Positions 1 through 7,261 of a DNA stretch of 64,000 bases are shown piece after piece. This DNA comes from Balneola sp. (GTDB lineage: Bacteria; Bacteroidota; Rhodothermia; Balneolales; Balneolaceae): positions 434,001 to 498,000 of the forward strand of contig NZQV01000010.1 of NCBI GenBank assembly GCA_002696035.1. The letters are read 5' to 3'. A model generated the notes under the pieces. It saw only the letters and a program-made list of their open reading frames with translations. It made no database searches and was not told the DNA's origin. Positions within the stretch are counted from its first letter, which is position 1, and every line of letters starts with the position of its first letter. A program made the translations under genes and the position numbers.

Positions 1-207
1 GGAAATTCTAACGCTGTTCAACTCTCTGATACAGAATCAAAGGTGTTAAAATTGCTGGCTGAGGGAGACTCCTACAAAGGAATTTCAAAGAAAGTCTTTC
101 TGTCAGTTGATGGCGTCCGGTACCATATCCGTAATATTTATACTAAACTTGAAGTAAGTAATAAAAGCGAGGCGGTGGCTAAGGCCCTTCGCAACAAATT
201 GATATGA
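1..207 (+). CDS. LuxR/NarL-type response regulator, C-terminal part (5' end outside window)
   Basis: The window begins inside this gene. The visible 68 codons end in TGA and encode a complete LuxR/NarL-type DNA-binding helix-turn-helix domain (LSDTE, then KLLAEG, then FLSVDGVRYHIRNIY and KLEV). The receiver domain must lie upstream. The same block recurs almost unchanged in the regulator at 3907-4551, which shares FLSVDGVR, HIRNIY and KLEV, so the two are close paralogues and may recognise similar DNA. The stop codon lies only 13 bases before the first copy of an 18-bp palindromic motif. The family assignment is secure; which kinase it pairs with cannot be seen. Confidence 0.9.
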   Translation, partial: GNSNAVQLSDTESKVLKLLAEGDSYKGISKKVFLSVDGVRYHIRNIYTKLEVSNKSEAVAKALRNKLI

Positions 208-220
208 GGTAGTCCAAATT

Positions 221-267
221 ACCGCATGATCATGTAGTGATTCTAAGACGAGGTTTGATCATATTCA
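221..267 (+). promoter_or_regulatory. Palindromic operator copy 1 plus -7-like box
   Basis: The motif ACCGCATGATCATGTAGT (221-238) matches the consensus ACCRCATAnnTATGTAGT formed by the four copies in this locus, and its core CATGATCATG is a perfect palindrome. An AT-rich box CATATTCA starts at 260, 21 bases after the motif, the same spacing as in the other three copies. It is the most divergent copy of both motif and box. It would drive the segment that ends at the terminator 358-393. Binding by one of the two LuxR-type regulators is an inference. Confidence 0.45.
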
Positions 268-271
268 AATG

Positions 272-393
272 TATCAAACAATCATCGTGGTTTGGGTTTT
301 TTGGGGTATAATATTCAAACCTGGATGTGTTTATTTTACTAACACTATAGAACTGCTAAAAGATCTGACCGTGAATGGTTAGATCTTTTTTTA
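272..393 (+). ncRNA. Possible short transcript between operator copy 1 and a terminator
   Basis: The 323-base gap 208-530 holds no recognised gene. If operator/promoter copy 1 is active, transcription would start near 270 and stop at the terminator 358-393, giving an RNA of about 120 bases. It contains GGTTTG and CAAACC arms that could form a stem around 291-331. A 37-codon frame (ATG at 269, stop at 380-382) with a hydrophobic start is present but begins at the predicted transcription start and ends inside the terminator, so it may be chance. The remainder of the gap (394-456) shows nothing else recognisable. Confidence 0.25.
358..393 (+). terminator. Intrinsic terminator
   Basis: AAAGATCT and AGATCTTT form an 8-bp stem that continues, after a G-T pair, with ACC/GGT around a GTGAAT loop, and is followed directly by a run of seven or more T on the plus strand. 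This is a strong Rho-independent terminator. It ends either the upstream regulator transcript or a separate short RNA from operator copy 1. Confidence 0.85.
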
Positions 394-456
394 TACCTGC
401 CTGTGTCAGATGACGAGACTGCTTTAAATTTCTCCTGATAGTAGTGCAATCATTTT

Positions 457-503
457 ACGGCATAACTATGTAGTGTAAGTGACAAATAATTTTTTTATAT
501 AAG
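457..503 (+). promoter_or_regulatory. Palindromic operator copy 2 plus -7-like box
   Basis: The motif ACGGCATAACTATGTAGT (457-474) agrees at 15 of 18 positions with the copy at 3835. After a 21-base spacer comes TATATAAG (496-503). The start codon of the next gene is at 531, so a transcript starting near 508 would have a leader of about 23 bases. The position just upstream of the gene and the fixed spacing support a regulated promoter; the binding protein is inferred. Confidence 0.55.
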
Positions 504-530
504 AAACAGACCAAAAATTTAACAAATCGG

Positions 531-920
531 GTGACTATGGCTGATCAAAAAATTCCACATAAACATACGCTGAGACTACGAAAGTTTACTCATCAGAAAT
601 TACAATATATGTTAATGGATGATCTGGGAGACTCAAATACATACACAGATGTAAATAATGATGATGAGATCAAAATTGAAGCAGCTCACAATTATATCAC
701 CATCAGGTATGAATATAAAAATAAGCATTCCGATGGATTCAGCATTATTGAGCTAACCGGCAGTATTCGGCTTATTGGGTACAATTTCAGGATGGAAAGA
801 GTGAAAGGGACTTTGTGGTGTATAAATGTCTTTAAGATCGAGAAAGGATCAAAAGAAGAATCTGAAGAACTTTCAGAACACGATACAGATATAGAACCAC
901 CTGTTAATAATCTCCCTTAA
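531..920 (+). CDS. Unknown 129-residue protein of the two-component locus
   Basis: I do not recognise this protein. It starts with GTG at 531; an ATG six bases downstream (537) is an equally good start, and no clear ribosome binding site decides between them. The product has no signal peptide or membrane segment. Its first half is mixed basic and acidic (KHTLRLRKFTH), the middle looks beta-rich (NYITIRYEYKN, FSIIELTGSIRLIGYNF), and the tail is acidic and rich in Glu and Pro. It lies 57 bases downstream of operator copy 2 and 24 bases before the histidine kinase gene in the same direction, so it is probably the first gene of that operon and may be an accessory or sensor-modulating protein. Confidence 0.6.
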   Translation: MTMADQKIPHKHTLRLRKFTHQKLQYMLMDDLGDSNTYTDVNNDDEIKIEAAHNYITIRYEYKNKHSDGFSIIELTGSIRLIGYNFRMERVKGTLWCINVFKIEKGSKEESEELSEHDTDIEPPVNNLP

Positions 921-944
921 AATGCAGATATATTCTATTTCTTT

Positions 945-3824
945 GTGAAGTATTTAGTCGTTTTTTTAGGGATGATAGTTACCGGCTTTTCACCGGTTCT
1001 TGCTCAGACATTTCATGGCTTTCCTCTGATCGAAAATTATTCACCTGAAGAGTACAATGGAAGTGTTCAGAACTGGGCATTTTCGGAAGACTCAAATGGT
1101 GTTTTATTTCTCTCAAATGTACAGGTCATAAAAAAGTATGATGGGGTGAACTGGCTCCCCATAAATGTGCCTAACAGCCGTACCTATTCCATCCATAGTG
1201 CTGCAGATGGACGATTATATGTTGGAGGAGTAAATGAAATTGGATATCTGGATGCACCAACGGATAGTTCCACCGCAATCGAACAGTATTATTCCCTCAG
1301 GTACCTTATTCCTGATTCTATAGAGTTCGGACGAGTTTTTGATGTCACCTCTGCAGGGAACGATATATACTTTCAGTCGAATGAGATCTTAATTCGCTAT
1401 GACGGATCTGAAGTCGATTATTTTGAGCCCAGTGTTCGCTTTTCTTCAACCTTCAATAAAGATGGAGTCATTTATGTTCGGGAGGCTTTGGAAGGCATAA
1501 AAGAAGTTACAGAAGACTCCCTTATTCTTATTCCGCGAGGAGACTATTTTGCCGAGAAAAACCTGATCAGTTATCTAAAAGTTCAAAATAAAGATGTGTT
1601 CTGTGCATACAATAAATGTGCAGAGTACAGAGACAATGAATTCTTAGAACTGGATATGGAAGTAGATTCATATTTGTCAGAATTTTATATGGATGAGGCT
1701 ATTGTTTTACAGGATGAAAGTATTGTTTTTGCGACAAGGCTCGGAGGAATTGTCCATACAAATAGTAAGGGAGATATACTCAACATTATCACTGAAGAGA
1801 CAGGGCTGATCAGTAATACCGTTTATGGTGTTTATGAAGACCGATATGGGAGTGTTTGGGCGGCAACAATCAATGGACTGTCCAGAATAGATTTTGGGCT
1901 GCCCCTTCGTGTTTTTGATGAACGCTCCGGTATTAATGAAGGTATTATGTCTGTAAGTAAGTATAACGACAAACTTGTTTTTGGTTCGTCAACTGCTGTA
2001 TATCATACTGACCGATCAGGATCGATCCAAAAATTTACTATGGGGGGAATATGTTCTGATTTAAAAGTGTTCTCATCGAAATTATTTGCGGCTTGTGCGG
2101 AAAGAATGTACGCCTATAATGGCTCGGATTATGATATGATAAGTGTCCCGGGGACTTATAAGATGGCTCTCTATGATGATCCCAATATGGTGGTGATGAG
2201 TAGTTCTCAAGGATTTTATGTAGGTACATTAGACGGAGATCAATTTGAGCAATTATATGCAATTGAGAATCTCTCCTCAGTGCCCACATCTTTGCTTGTG
2301 GATGCAGCAAAGAACGTATGGGTCAGCACAAAGATAGGAGTATATCGCGTCGTTCTTGAGTGGGAGGGAGACCGAGTTACCGGACATACTGTTGAACAAT
2401 ATCTGGTTGACCAGATCAACATCAGCGATGACAAAAGAACCAATGTAACGCAATTACAAGGGGAGCCAGCTTTCCTGACATGGGGGAAAGGAATACAGCG
2501 TTTTGATGAAAAAACAGGGTCGATGTATCAGGAAATGAATTTGCCCCAAATGTTTACCGATACCACTCGACAATATTATTTTGCAAATGAAGATGCAGAG
2601 GGCAATATATGGTTGCGGTCCGGAGGAGATTATCAGGGAGCCCTAAAGAATGAGGAAGGAAGCTACCAGGTTTTGGAAGGCCCGCTTAAGCTGGTAGATT
2701 ATAATCAAAATAATCTGATATTTACTGGAGATGATGATCACGTTTGGTATGGTACTGAACAAGGCGCAATACGTTATTCCAAGAACCATAATTTCGACCA
2801 TACCGCTTCTTATCATACACAGATCAACGAGGTATTGGTCAGAAATGATTCTTTGATCAATGGAGGCCAAACAGAAGAAGCCCCGGTTTTGAAATACATG
2901 AACAATGAACTGCGGTTTACATACGCGGCAGCAAGTTATTTTGCTCCGGAAGAGACCGAATACCGGGTTAAACTTTCCGGCTTTGACGAAGACTGGAGTA
3001 TCTGGAGTTCAGAGGCTCAAAAGGATTACACCAACATTCCTGAAGGAAGTTATAGCTTTGCTGTTCAAGCCAGAAACGTATTTGGCGTAATGAGCGAATC
3101 AGAAATATTTGAATTTAAAATTTTGCCCCCATGGTACCGGACCTGGTGGGCGTATTTGTTGTATAGCCTTACAATTGCAGGGATCTTATATACAGCGTAC
3201 CGAATTCGGGTTAACCAGTTGCTAAGAGTAGAACGAATCCGGAATAATATTGCAAGTGATCTCCATGACGAAGTGAGTGCTACTTTATCAAGTATAAGCT
3301 ATTTTGCCCAGGCCATACAAAGTGATAAAGTAACCGGAGATAAAAACCGATTTGTACGTTTAATTGCAGACAGTGCCGGTGATGCAAAAGAAAAGATCAC
3401 CGATATTGTATGGGCGATTAACCCTGAGCACGACGACTGGACCGGCTTTCTTTCCAAATGTCGCCGTTATGCCTCCGACTTACTCGAAAGCAAGAATATA
3501 AGCTATAGCCTTAAGATTACAGAACACATTCCTGGAAAATTAGACATGCAGCTGCGTCAACATTTGTGGCTAATATTTAAAGAGATGGTAACGAATGCGG
3601 CCCGCCATTCTGAGGCAAATAATCTGGATATCATCATAAAATTTAAAGACGGAATGTTCTCGTTAGTGGTACAGGATGATGGAACCGGAATGGATGTAGA
3701 TGGAGTTAAAAAAGGAAATGGTTTGATCAATATTAATAAGAGAGCTGAACTCATTGGAGCAGAAGTTGACCTGAGAACATCTGAAGGTTTTGGAACCCGC
3801 TGGAAGCTTAATGTGCGGGTTTAG
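945..3824 (+). CDS. Two-component-regulator-propeller sensor histidine kinase (NarX/HisKA_3 type)
   Basis: This 959-residue membrane kinase starts at GTG 945. Residues 1-20 form a signal peptide. A periplasmic seven-bladed propeller type region (two-component regulator propeller repeats such as DRYGSVWAATINGLSRI) covers roughly 25-640 and is followed by a Y_Y_Y domain (YRVKLSGFDEDW, about 665-725). A single transmembrane helix lies near 733-755. The cytoplasmic part has a HisKA_3 dimerisation domain with the phospho-acceptor His774 in SDLHDEVS, and a HATPase_c domain with the N box near Asn884 and glycine motifs QDDGTGMD and GNGLININ. It has no fused receiver or DNA-binding domain, unlike the hybrid propeller sensors of Bacteroides, so it should phosphorylate a separate LuxR-type regulator; the one encoded directly downstream at 3907 is the obvious partner. 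The ligand is unknown. Confidence 0.93.
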   Translation: MKYLVVFLGMIVTGFSPVLAQTFHGFPLIENYSPEEYNGSVQNWAFSEDSNGVLFLSNVQVIKKYDGVNWLPINVPNSRTYSIHSAADGRLYVGGVNEIGYLDAPTDSSTAIEQYYSLRYLIPDSIEFGRVFDVTSAGNDIYFQSNEILIRYDGSEVDYFEPSVRFSSTFNKDGVIYVREALEGIKEVTEDSLILIPRGDYFAEKNLISYLKVQNKDVFCAYNKCAEYRDNEFLELDMEVDSYLSEFYMDEAIVLQDESIVFATRLGGIVHTNSKGDILNIITEETGLISNTVYGVYEDRYGSVWAATINGLSRIDFGLPLRVFDERSGINEGIMSVSKYNDKLVFGSSTAVYHTDRSGSIQKFTMGGICSDLKVFSSKLFAACAERMYAYNGSDYDMISVPGTYKMALYDDPNMVVMSSSQGFYVGTLDGDQFEQLYAIENLSSVPTSLLVDAAKNVWVSTKIGVYRVVLEWEGDRVTGHTVEQYLVDQINISDDKRTNVTQLQGEPAFLTWGKGIQRFDEKTGSMYQEMNLPQMFTDTTRQYYFANEDAEGNIWLRSGGDYQGALKNEEGSYQVLEGPLKLVDYNQNNLIFTGDDDHVWYGTEQGAIRYSKNHNFDHTASYHTQINEVLVRNDSLINGGQTEEAPVLKYMNNELRFTYAAASYFAPEETEYRVKLSGFDEDWSIWSSEAQKDYTNIPEGSYSFAVQARNVFGVMSESEIFEFKILPPWYRTWWAYLLYSLTIAGILYTAYRIRVNQLLRVERIRNNIASDLHDEVSATLSSISYFAQAIQSDKVTGDKNRFVRLIADSAGDAKEKITDIVWAINPEHDDWTGFLSKCRRYASDLLESKNISYSLKITEHIPGKLDMQLRQHLWLIFKEMVTNAARHSEANNLDIIIKFKDGMFSLVVQDDGTGMDVDGVKKGNGLININKRAELIGAEVDLRTSEGFGTRWKLNVRV

Positions 3825-3834
3825 TGAAACTAAA

Positions 3835-3881
3835 ACCACATACCTATGTAGTTTGATTTATGAGATTACTGTCTATATTTA
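3835..3881 (+). promoter_or_regulatory. Palindromic operator copy 3 plus -33/-7-like boxes
   Basis: ACCACATACCTATGTAGT (3835-3852) is a near-perfect inverted repeat (ACCACATA, two bases, TATGTAGT). TTTG overlaps its right end (3852-3855) and TATATTTA starts at 3874, 21 bases after the motif, resembling the Bacteroidota TTTG / TAnnTTTG promoter. The response regulator start is at 3907, about 54 bases after the motif. This is the expected layout for autoregulation of the regulator gene. Confidence 0.6.
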
Positions 3882-3906
3882 ATTGTGAAACATTAACTTA
3901 GTGTGA

Positions 3907-4551
3907 GTGATTGTGATTAAAGTTGGGATCATAGAAGACAATGAGTACATGAGAGAGGGTTGGGAAACCTTTATAGATTATGAAGATGATCTTACCGTGA
4001 TCGGGAGTTTTGGCTCTTGTGAAGAGGCTTTTGAATCGGAAGAAATAAATAAGGTAGATCTGGTGATCATGGATATAGGACTTCCTGGTATGACAGGAAT
4101 TGAAGGGGTTAAGTATATGCGGGAACATCACCCGGATGTCAATATTATCATGGCAACCGTTCATGATGATGATGACCATATATTTGATGCTTTAAAAGCG
4201 GGTGCGGTTGGGTATCTGATGAAAAAAGTCACTCCTGATGAAATGGTAGAAGCTATTCGCAATGCACAGGATGGAGGCTCCCCGATCACCCCAAACATAG
4301 CCCGAAAAGTGATAGCTACTTTTCAGAAAGCTGCCGACCTGGAAGAAGAACTCAGCGAACGTGAAATTCAGATACTGAAAGAACTCGCAACCGGCAGGTC
4401 GTATGCAGCCATAGGCAAGAAAATATTCTTATCGGTTGATGGAGTTCGGCATCATATCCGAAATATCTATCAGAAACTGGAAGTTCACACAAGATCTGAA
4501 GCAATTGCAAAGGGGATTAATCAGCGCCTGATAAACCCAAATAGCGATTAA
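3907..4551 (+). CDS. LuxR/NarL-family response regulator
   Basis: This 214-residue cytoplasmic regulator has an N-terminal receiver domain (about 1-125) with acidic pocket residues Glu10 and Asp11, the phospho-acceptor Asp56 in DLVIMDIGLPG, Thr84 and Lys106, followed by a LuxR-type helix-turn-helix (about 145-210, LSEREIQILKELATG then FLSVDGVRHHIRNIY). GTG at 3907 is used as the start; GTG at 3913 is an alternative that would remove two residues. It lies downstream of the propeller kinase with its own operator/promoter copy between them. Its DNA-binding domain is very similar to the cut-off regulator at position 1, which makes a shared operator sequence plausible. Confidence 0.95.
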   Translation: MIVIKVGIIEDNEYMREGWETFIDYEDDLTVIGSFGSCEEAFESEEINKVDLVIMDIGLPGMTGIEGVKYMREHHPDVNIIMATVHDDDDHIFDALKAGAVGYLMKKVTPDEMVEAIRNAQDGGSPITPNIARKVIATFQKAADLEEELSEREIQILKELATGRSYAAIGKKIFLSVDGVRHHIRNIYQKLEVHTRSEAIAKGINQRLINPNSD

Positions 4552-4592
4552 TTTTCAGCAAAATGCAGCTTTTGTAGGGATAATTCATAAAA

Positions 4593-4639
4593 ACCACATA
4601 GGTATGTGGTTGCATTCCCTGAAGCACATTTTATATTAC
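4593..4639 (+). promoter_or_regulatory. Palindromic operator copy 4 plus -33/-7-like boxes, no gene downstream
   Basis: ACCACATAGGTATGTGGT (4593-4610) is a perfect inverted repeat of ACCACATA around GG. TTG overlaps its right end (4610-4612) and TATATTA begins at 4632, again after 21 bases. The only thing downstream before the terminator 4681-4716 is about 40 bases without an open frame, so this promoter would make a short noncoding RNA. Confidence 0.55.
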
Positions 4640-4643
4640 CAAT

Positions 4644-4716
4644 AGTTAGTCCTTCCAGACTTAACTAACCTAATAAACACAAACCCTGTCTTTTTGATAA
4701 AGGCAGGGTTTTTTAT
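4644..4716 (+). ncRNA. Candidate small RNA driven by operator copy 4
   Basis: The predicted transcription start lies about 7 bases after the TATATTA box and the RNA would end in the terminator 4681-4716, giving roughly 70 bases. The segment contains no ATG or GTG-started reading frame. Its position directly after the response regulator mirrors the candidate after the regulator at the window start. The existence of the RNA is inferred from promoter and terminator only. Confidence 0.35.
4681..4716 (+). terminator. Intrinsic terminator
   Basis: AAACCCTG pairs with CAGGGTTT, and the stem extends through a T-G pair and CTTT/AAAG around a TTGAT loop, giving about 13 base pairs followed by TTTTTTATTTT on the plus strand. 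It closes the two-component locus. Confidence 0.88.
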
Positions 4717-4781
4717 TTTAATGCAGTAAAAATATCCCGATATTCCGCGCGAATTTAAGTTGTATCAATCAAGCAGTTTTT

Positions 4782-6152
4782 ATGAAAGATTTTATCCGCA
4801 TCGCATCAGGTCAGGGATTTTGGGGAGACTTACCGAATGCCCCCGTAAATCAAGCTAAAAAAGGGCCTATCGATTATCTTGTGATGGATTACCTTGCTGA
4901 GGTAACCATGTCAATCATGCAAAAACAAAAAATGAAGAACCCGGAGTGGGGATATGCCCGGGATTTTGTACATGTGGTAGAACAGGTTCTTCCTGAAATT
5001 AAGAATGACGGAATTAAAGTCATTAGTAATGCGGGGGGCGTTAACCCAAAGGCTTGTAAGGATGAGATCCTTAAAATTGCTAAAGAGAAAGGCTACAACG
5101 AGCTCAAAGTAGCTGTGGTTGATGGTGATGATATCCTCGATCAGATCGATGAATTGATTAAAGCAGGACATACACTTGAAAATATGGAAGACGGTCGACC
5201 GGTTTCGGAGATCAAAGATGAGCTCTTGAGCGCGAATGTATATTTTGGATGTCAGCCAATTGTTGAAGCACTGAAATTGGGAGCGGATGTCATTATTACC
5301 GGACGTGTAACCGATACAGGATTGACCCTAGCCCCCATGATACATGAGTTTGGCTGGGATGCAGATGATTTTGACAAAATGGCTGTTGGAACCATTGCTG
5401 GGCACATCATTGAATGCGGTGCTCAGGTTTCAGGCGGAAATTTCACCGACTGGGAAAAAGTAGAAGATTTTGTTGATATCGGATTCCCGATCATAGAGTC
5501 ATATCCAAACGGAGATTTCTATGTTACCAAACATGAGGGAACCGGAGGATTGGTTAGTGAGATGACGGTGAAAGAACAGTTGCTTTACGAGATTGGAGAT
5601 CCTTCAGAATACATTACCCCTGATGTGATAGCTGATTTTACCTCCATTACGGTTGAAGAAACCGACCCAAACCGTGTTAAGATAACAGGTATTAAAGGTC
5701 ACCCGGATACACCAACTTATAAAGTATCCGCCAGCTATAATGATGGGTACAAGCTTTCATCAACATTGGTATACAGCTGGCCGGATGCGCTAAAAAAAGC
5801 CATCAAAGGTGCAGAGATCCTCGAAAAACGATCAGAGGCACTTGGTTTGAATTTTGATGAGTTTCACAAAGAATATATAGGCTATAATGGCACCAATGAG
5901 AACCCGGTAACCGATGAAGCGCTAAATACTGACTTCGACGAGATTCAAATGAGGATCTCAGTTTCCGGCCCAAGTAAAAATGACTTAAATCGCTTTGGGA
6001 TGGAATTAGCACCCCTTATCTTAACCGGGCCAAGTGGTGTAACCGGTTTTGCCGGGGGGCGCCCAAAAGCAAGTGGCGTTGTAGCTTACTGGCCGGCTTT
6101 ACTGGATAAAAATGCAGTAACGCCCCGGGTCACTTTATACGAAATTGATTGA
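4782..6152 (+). CDS. AtuA-family (DUF1446) protein
   Basis: The 456-residue product matches the AtuA/DUF1446 family from its start (KDFIRIASGQGFWGDLPNAP) through GGVNPKACKDEI, GRVTDTGLTLAPMI, GHIIECGAQVSGGNF and SYPNGDFYVTKHEGTGG. The family is named after the Pseudomonas acyclic-terpene utilisation cluster, but its enzymatic activity is not established; related genes often sit near carboxylases and acyl-CoA catabolism. The length is that of the short form, without the additional C-terminal ferredoxin-fold domain seen in longer members. The gene starts 66 bases after the terminator of the preceding locus and is followed by an FAD oxidoreductase in the same direction. Confidence 0.85.
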   Translation: MKDFIRIASGQGFWGDLPNAPVNQAKKGPIDYLVMDYLAEVTMSIMQKQKMKNPEWGYARDFVHVVEQVLPEIKNDGIKVISNAGGVNPKACKDEILKIAKEKGYNELKVAVVDGDDILDQIDELIKAGHTLENMEDGRPVSEIKDELLSANVYFGCQPIVEALKLGADVIITGRVTDTGLTLAPMIHEFGWDADDFDKMAVGTIAGHIIECGAQVSGGNFTDWEKVEDFVDIGFPIIESYPNGDFYVTKHEGTGGLVSEMTVKEQLLYEIGDPSEYITPDVIADFTSITVEETDPNRVKITGIKGHPDTPTYKVSASYNDGYKLSSTLVYSWPDALKKAIKGAEILEKRSEALGLNFDEFHKEYIGYNGTNENPVTDEALNTDFDEIQMRISVSGPSKNDLNRFGMELAPLILTGPSGVTGFAGGRPKASGVVAYWPALLDKNAVTPRVTLYEID

Positions 6153-6195
6153 TCTCAATTCTTAATAATTAACAATACATTTTAAATAGAGAAAC

Positions 6196-7230
6196 ATGAA
6201 GATCGCGGTTATTGGAGCAGGAATTTCAGGATTAGCTGCAGGCAGGGAATTGGCAAATGCAGGACATGAAGTAGTAGTATTTGAAAAGAGTGGAGGATAC
6301 GGAGGCCGCCTTGCTACACGCTATGCAGGTAAAAACAATGCTGAGAAGCTTGACCACGGAGTCCCATTTTTTACTGCAAAAGATCCAGAATTCACCAAAC
6401 TTATCACTGAGCTGGCAGAAAAAGATATTGTAACTACATGGGATGGCACCTTTGCCAATAGAGACAAAGATGGCAAGATCTCAACTGTAGAACATGAAGA
6501 CCCTTATTACATTGCTAGCGATGGAATGAATACCATCGGTAAGTTTTTGGGGCGGAACCTTGATGTTCGGTTTAATGAAAAGGTAGGAGGTTTGACTCAC
6601 ATTGGGGAAAACCGCCGCAAGAAAAGAAGTTGGATGTTGAATTTTCCAACAGCCAGAACCGAAAGTGCTGATGCCGTGATCATTTCAGCTCCCGCACGAC
6701 AGGCTTACGCTATTTTAAACACAACCATTGACGAGATCGAAACGCTGAAGATGGTTCGTGAAATTGATGAGGTTGAGTACGAATCTCAATTTACGCTGAT
6801 GCTTGGTTTTGACAATGCAGATCTTCCGGAATGGAATGCGCTTGATTGTGATGATGAAGTAATAAGTTGGATCTCTAATGAATCCACAAAGAGAAGTGGT
6901 ACTGCCAAGAATCTTGTGGTCCACACCACTTCTGATTTTGCAAAAGCCAATATAGATACAGATGCTGAGGTCATTCAAGAAGCTATTTTAGATCGTCTGA
7001 CCGATATTTTAGGAGGATGGGTTGCCTTGCCGGATTGGAGTCAGTTTCACTTTTGGAGATATAGCCAGGCTGTAAATCCACTTCCTCACGACTTTATGGA
7101 AATTAAAGGAAACGACACACCATTGGCTTTGGTTGGCTCTTATATGAATGGCAACACCGTTGAGTCGGCTTACCTATCTGGGTCAAGATTGGGACAGCAT
7201 TGGGTAGAGCAGTTTGCTGATAAAAAATAA
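6196..7230 (+). CDS. Renalase-like FAD-dependent amine oxidoreductase
   Basis: The 344-residue protein begins with a Rossmann FAD-binding motif GAGISG (residues 7-12) and continues with FEKSGGYGGRLATR, the pattern of renalase-like NAD(P)/FAD oxidoreductases. The C-terminal part contains LALVGSYMNGNTVESAYLSG, the second FAD contact typical of this group. No signal peptide is present, so it should be cytoplasmic. The natural substrate of bacterial members may be off-pathway dihydropyridine isomers of NAD(P)H, as for characterised renalases, but substrate assignment here is inference. It follows the AtuA gene by 43 bases. Confidence 0.85.
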   Translation: MKIAVIGAGISGLAAGRELANAGHEVVVFEKSGGYGGRLATRYAGKNNAEKLDHGVPFFTAKDPEFTKLITELAEKDIVTTWDGTFANRDKDGKISTVEHEDPYYIASDGMNTIGKFLGRNLDVRFNEKVGGLTHIGENRRKKRSWMLNFPTARTESADAVIISAPARQAYAILNTTIDEIETLKMVREIDEVEYESQFTLMLGFDNADLPEWNALDCDDEVISWISNESTKRSGTAKNLVVHTTSDFAKANIDTDAEVIQEAILDRLTDILGGWVALPDWSQFHFWRYSQAVNPLPHDFMEIKGNDTPLALVGSYMNGNTVESAYLSGSRLGQHWVEQFADKK

Positions 7231-7261
7231 AAATCCGCACAAACCAAACTAAAGGACAGGT

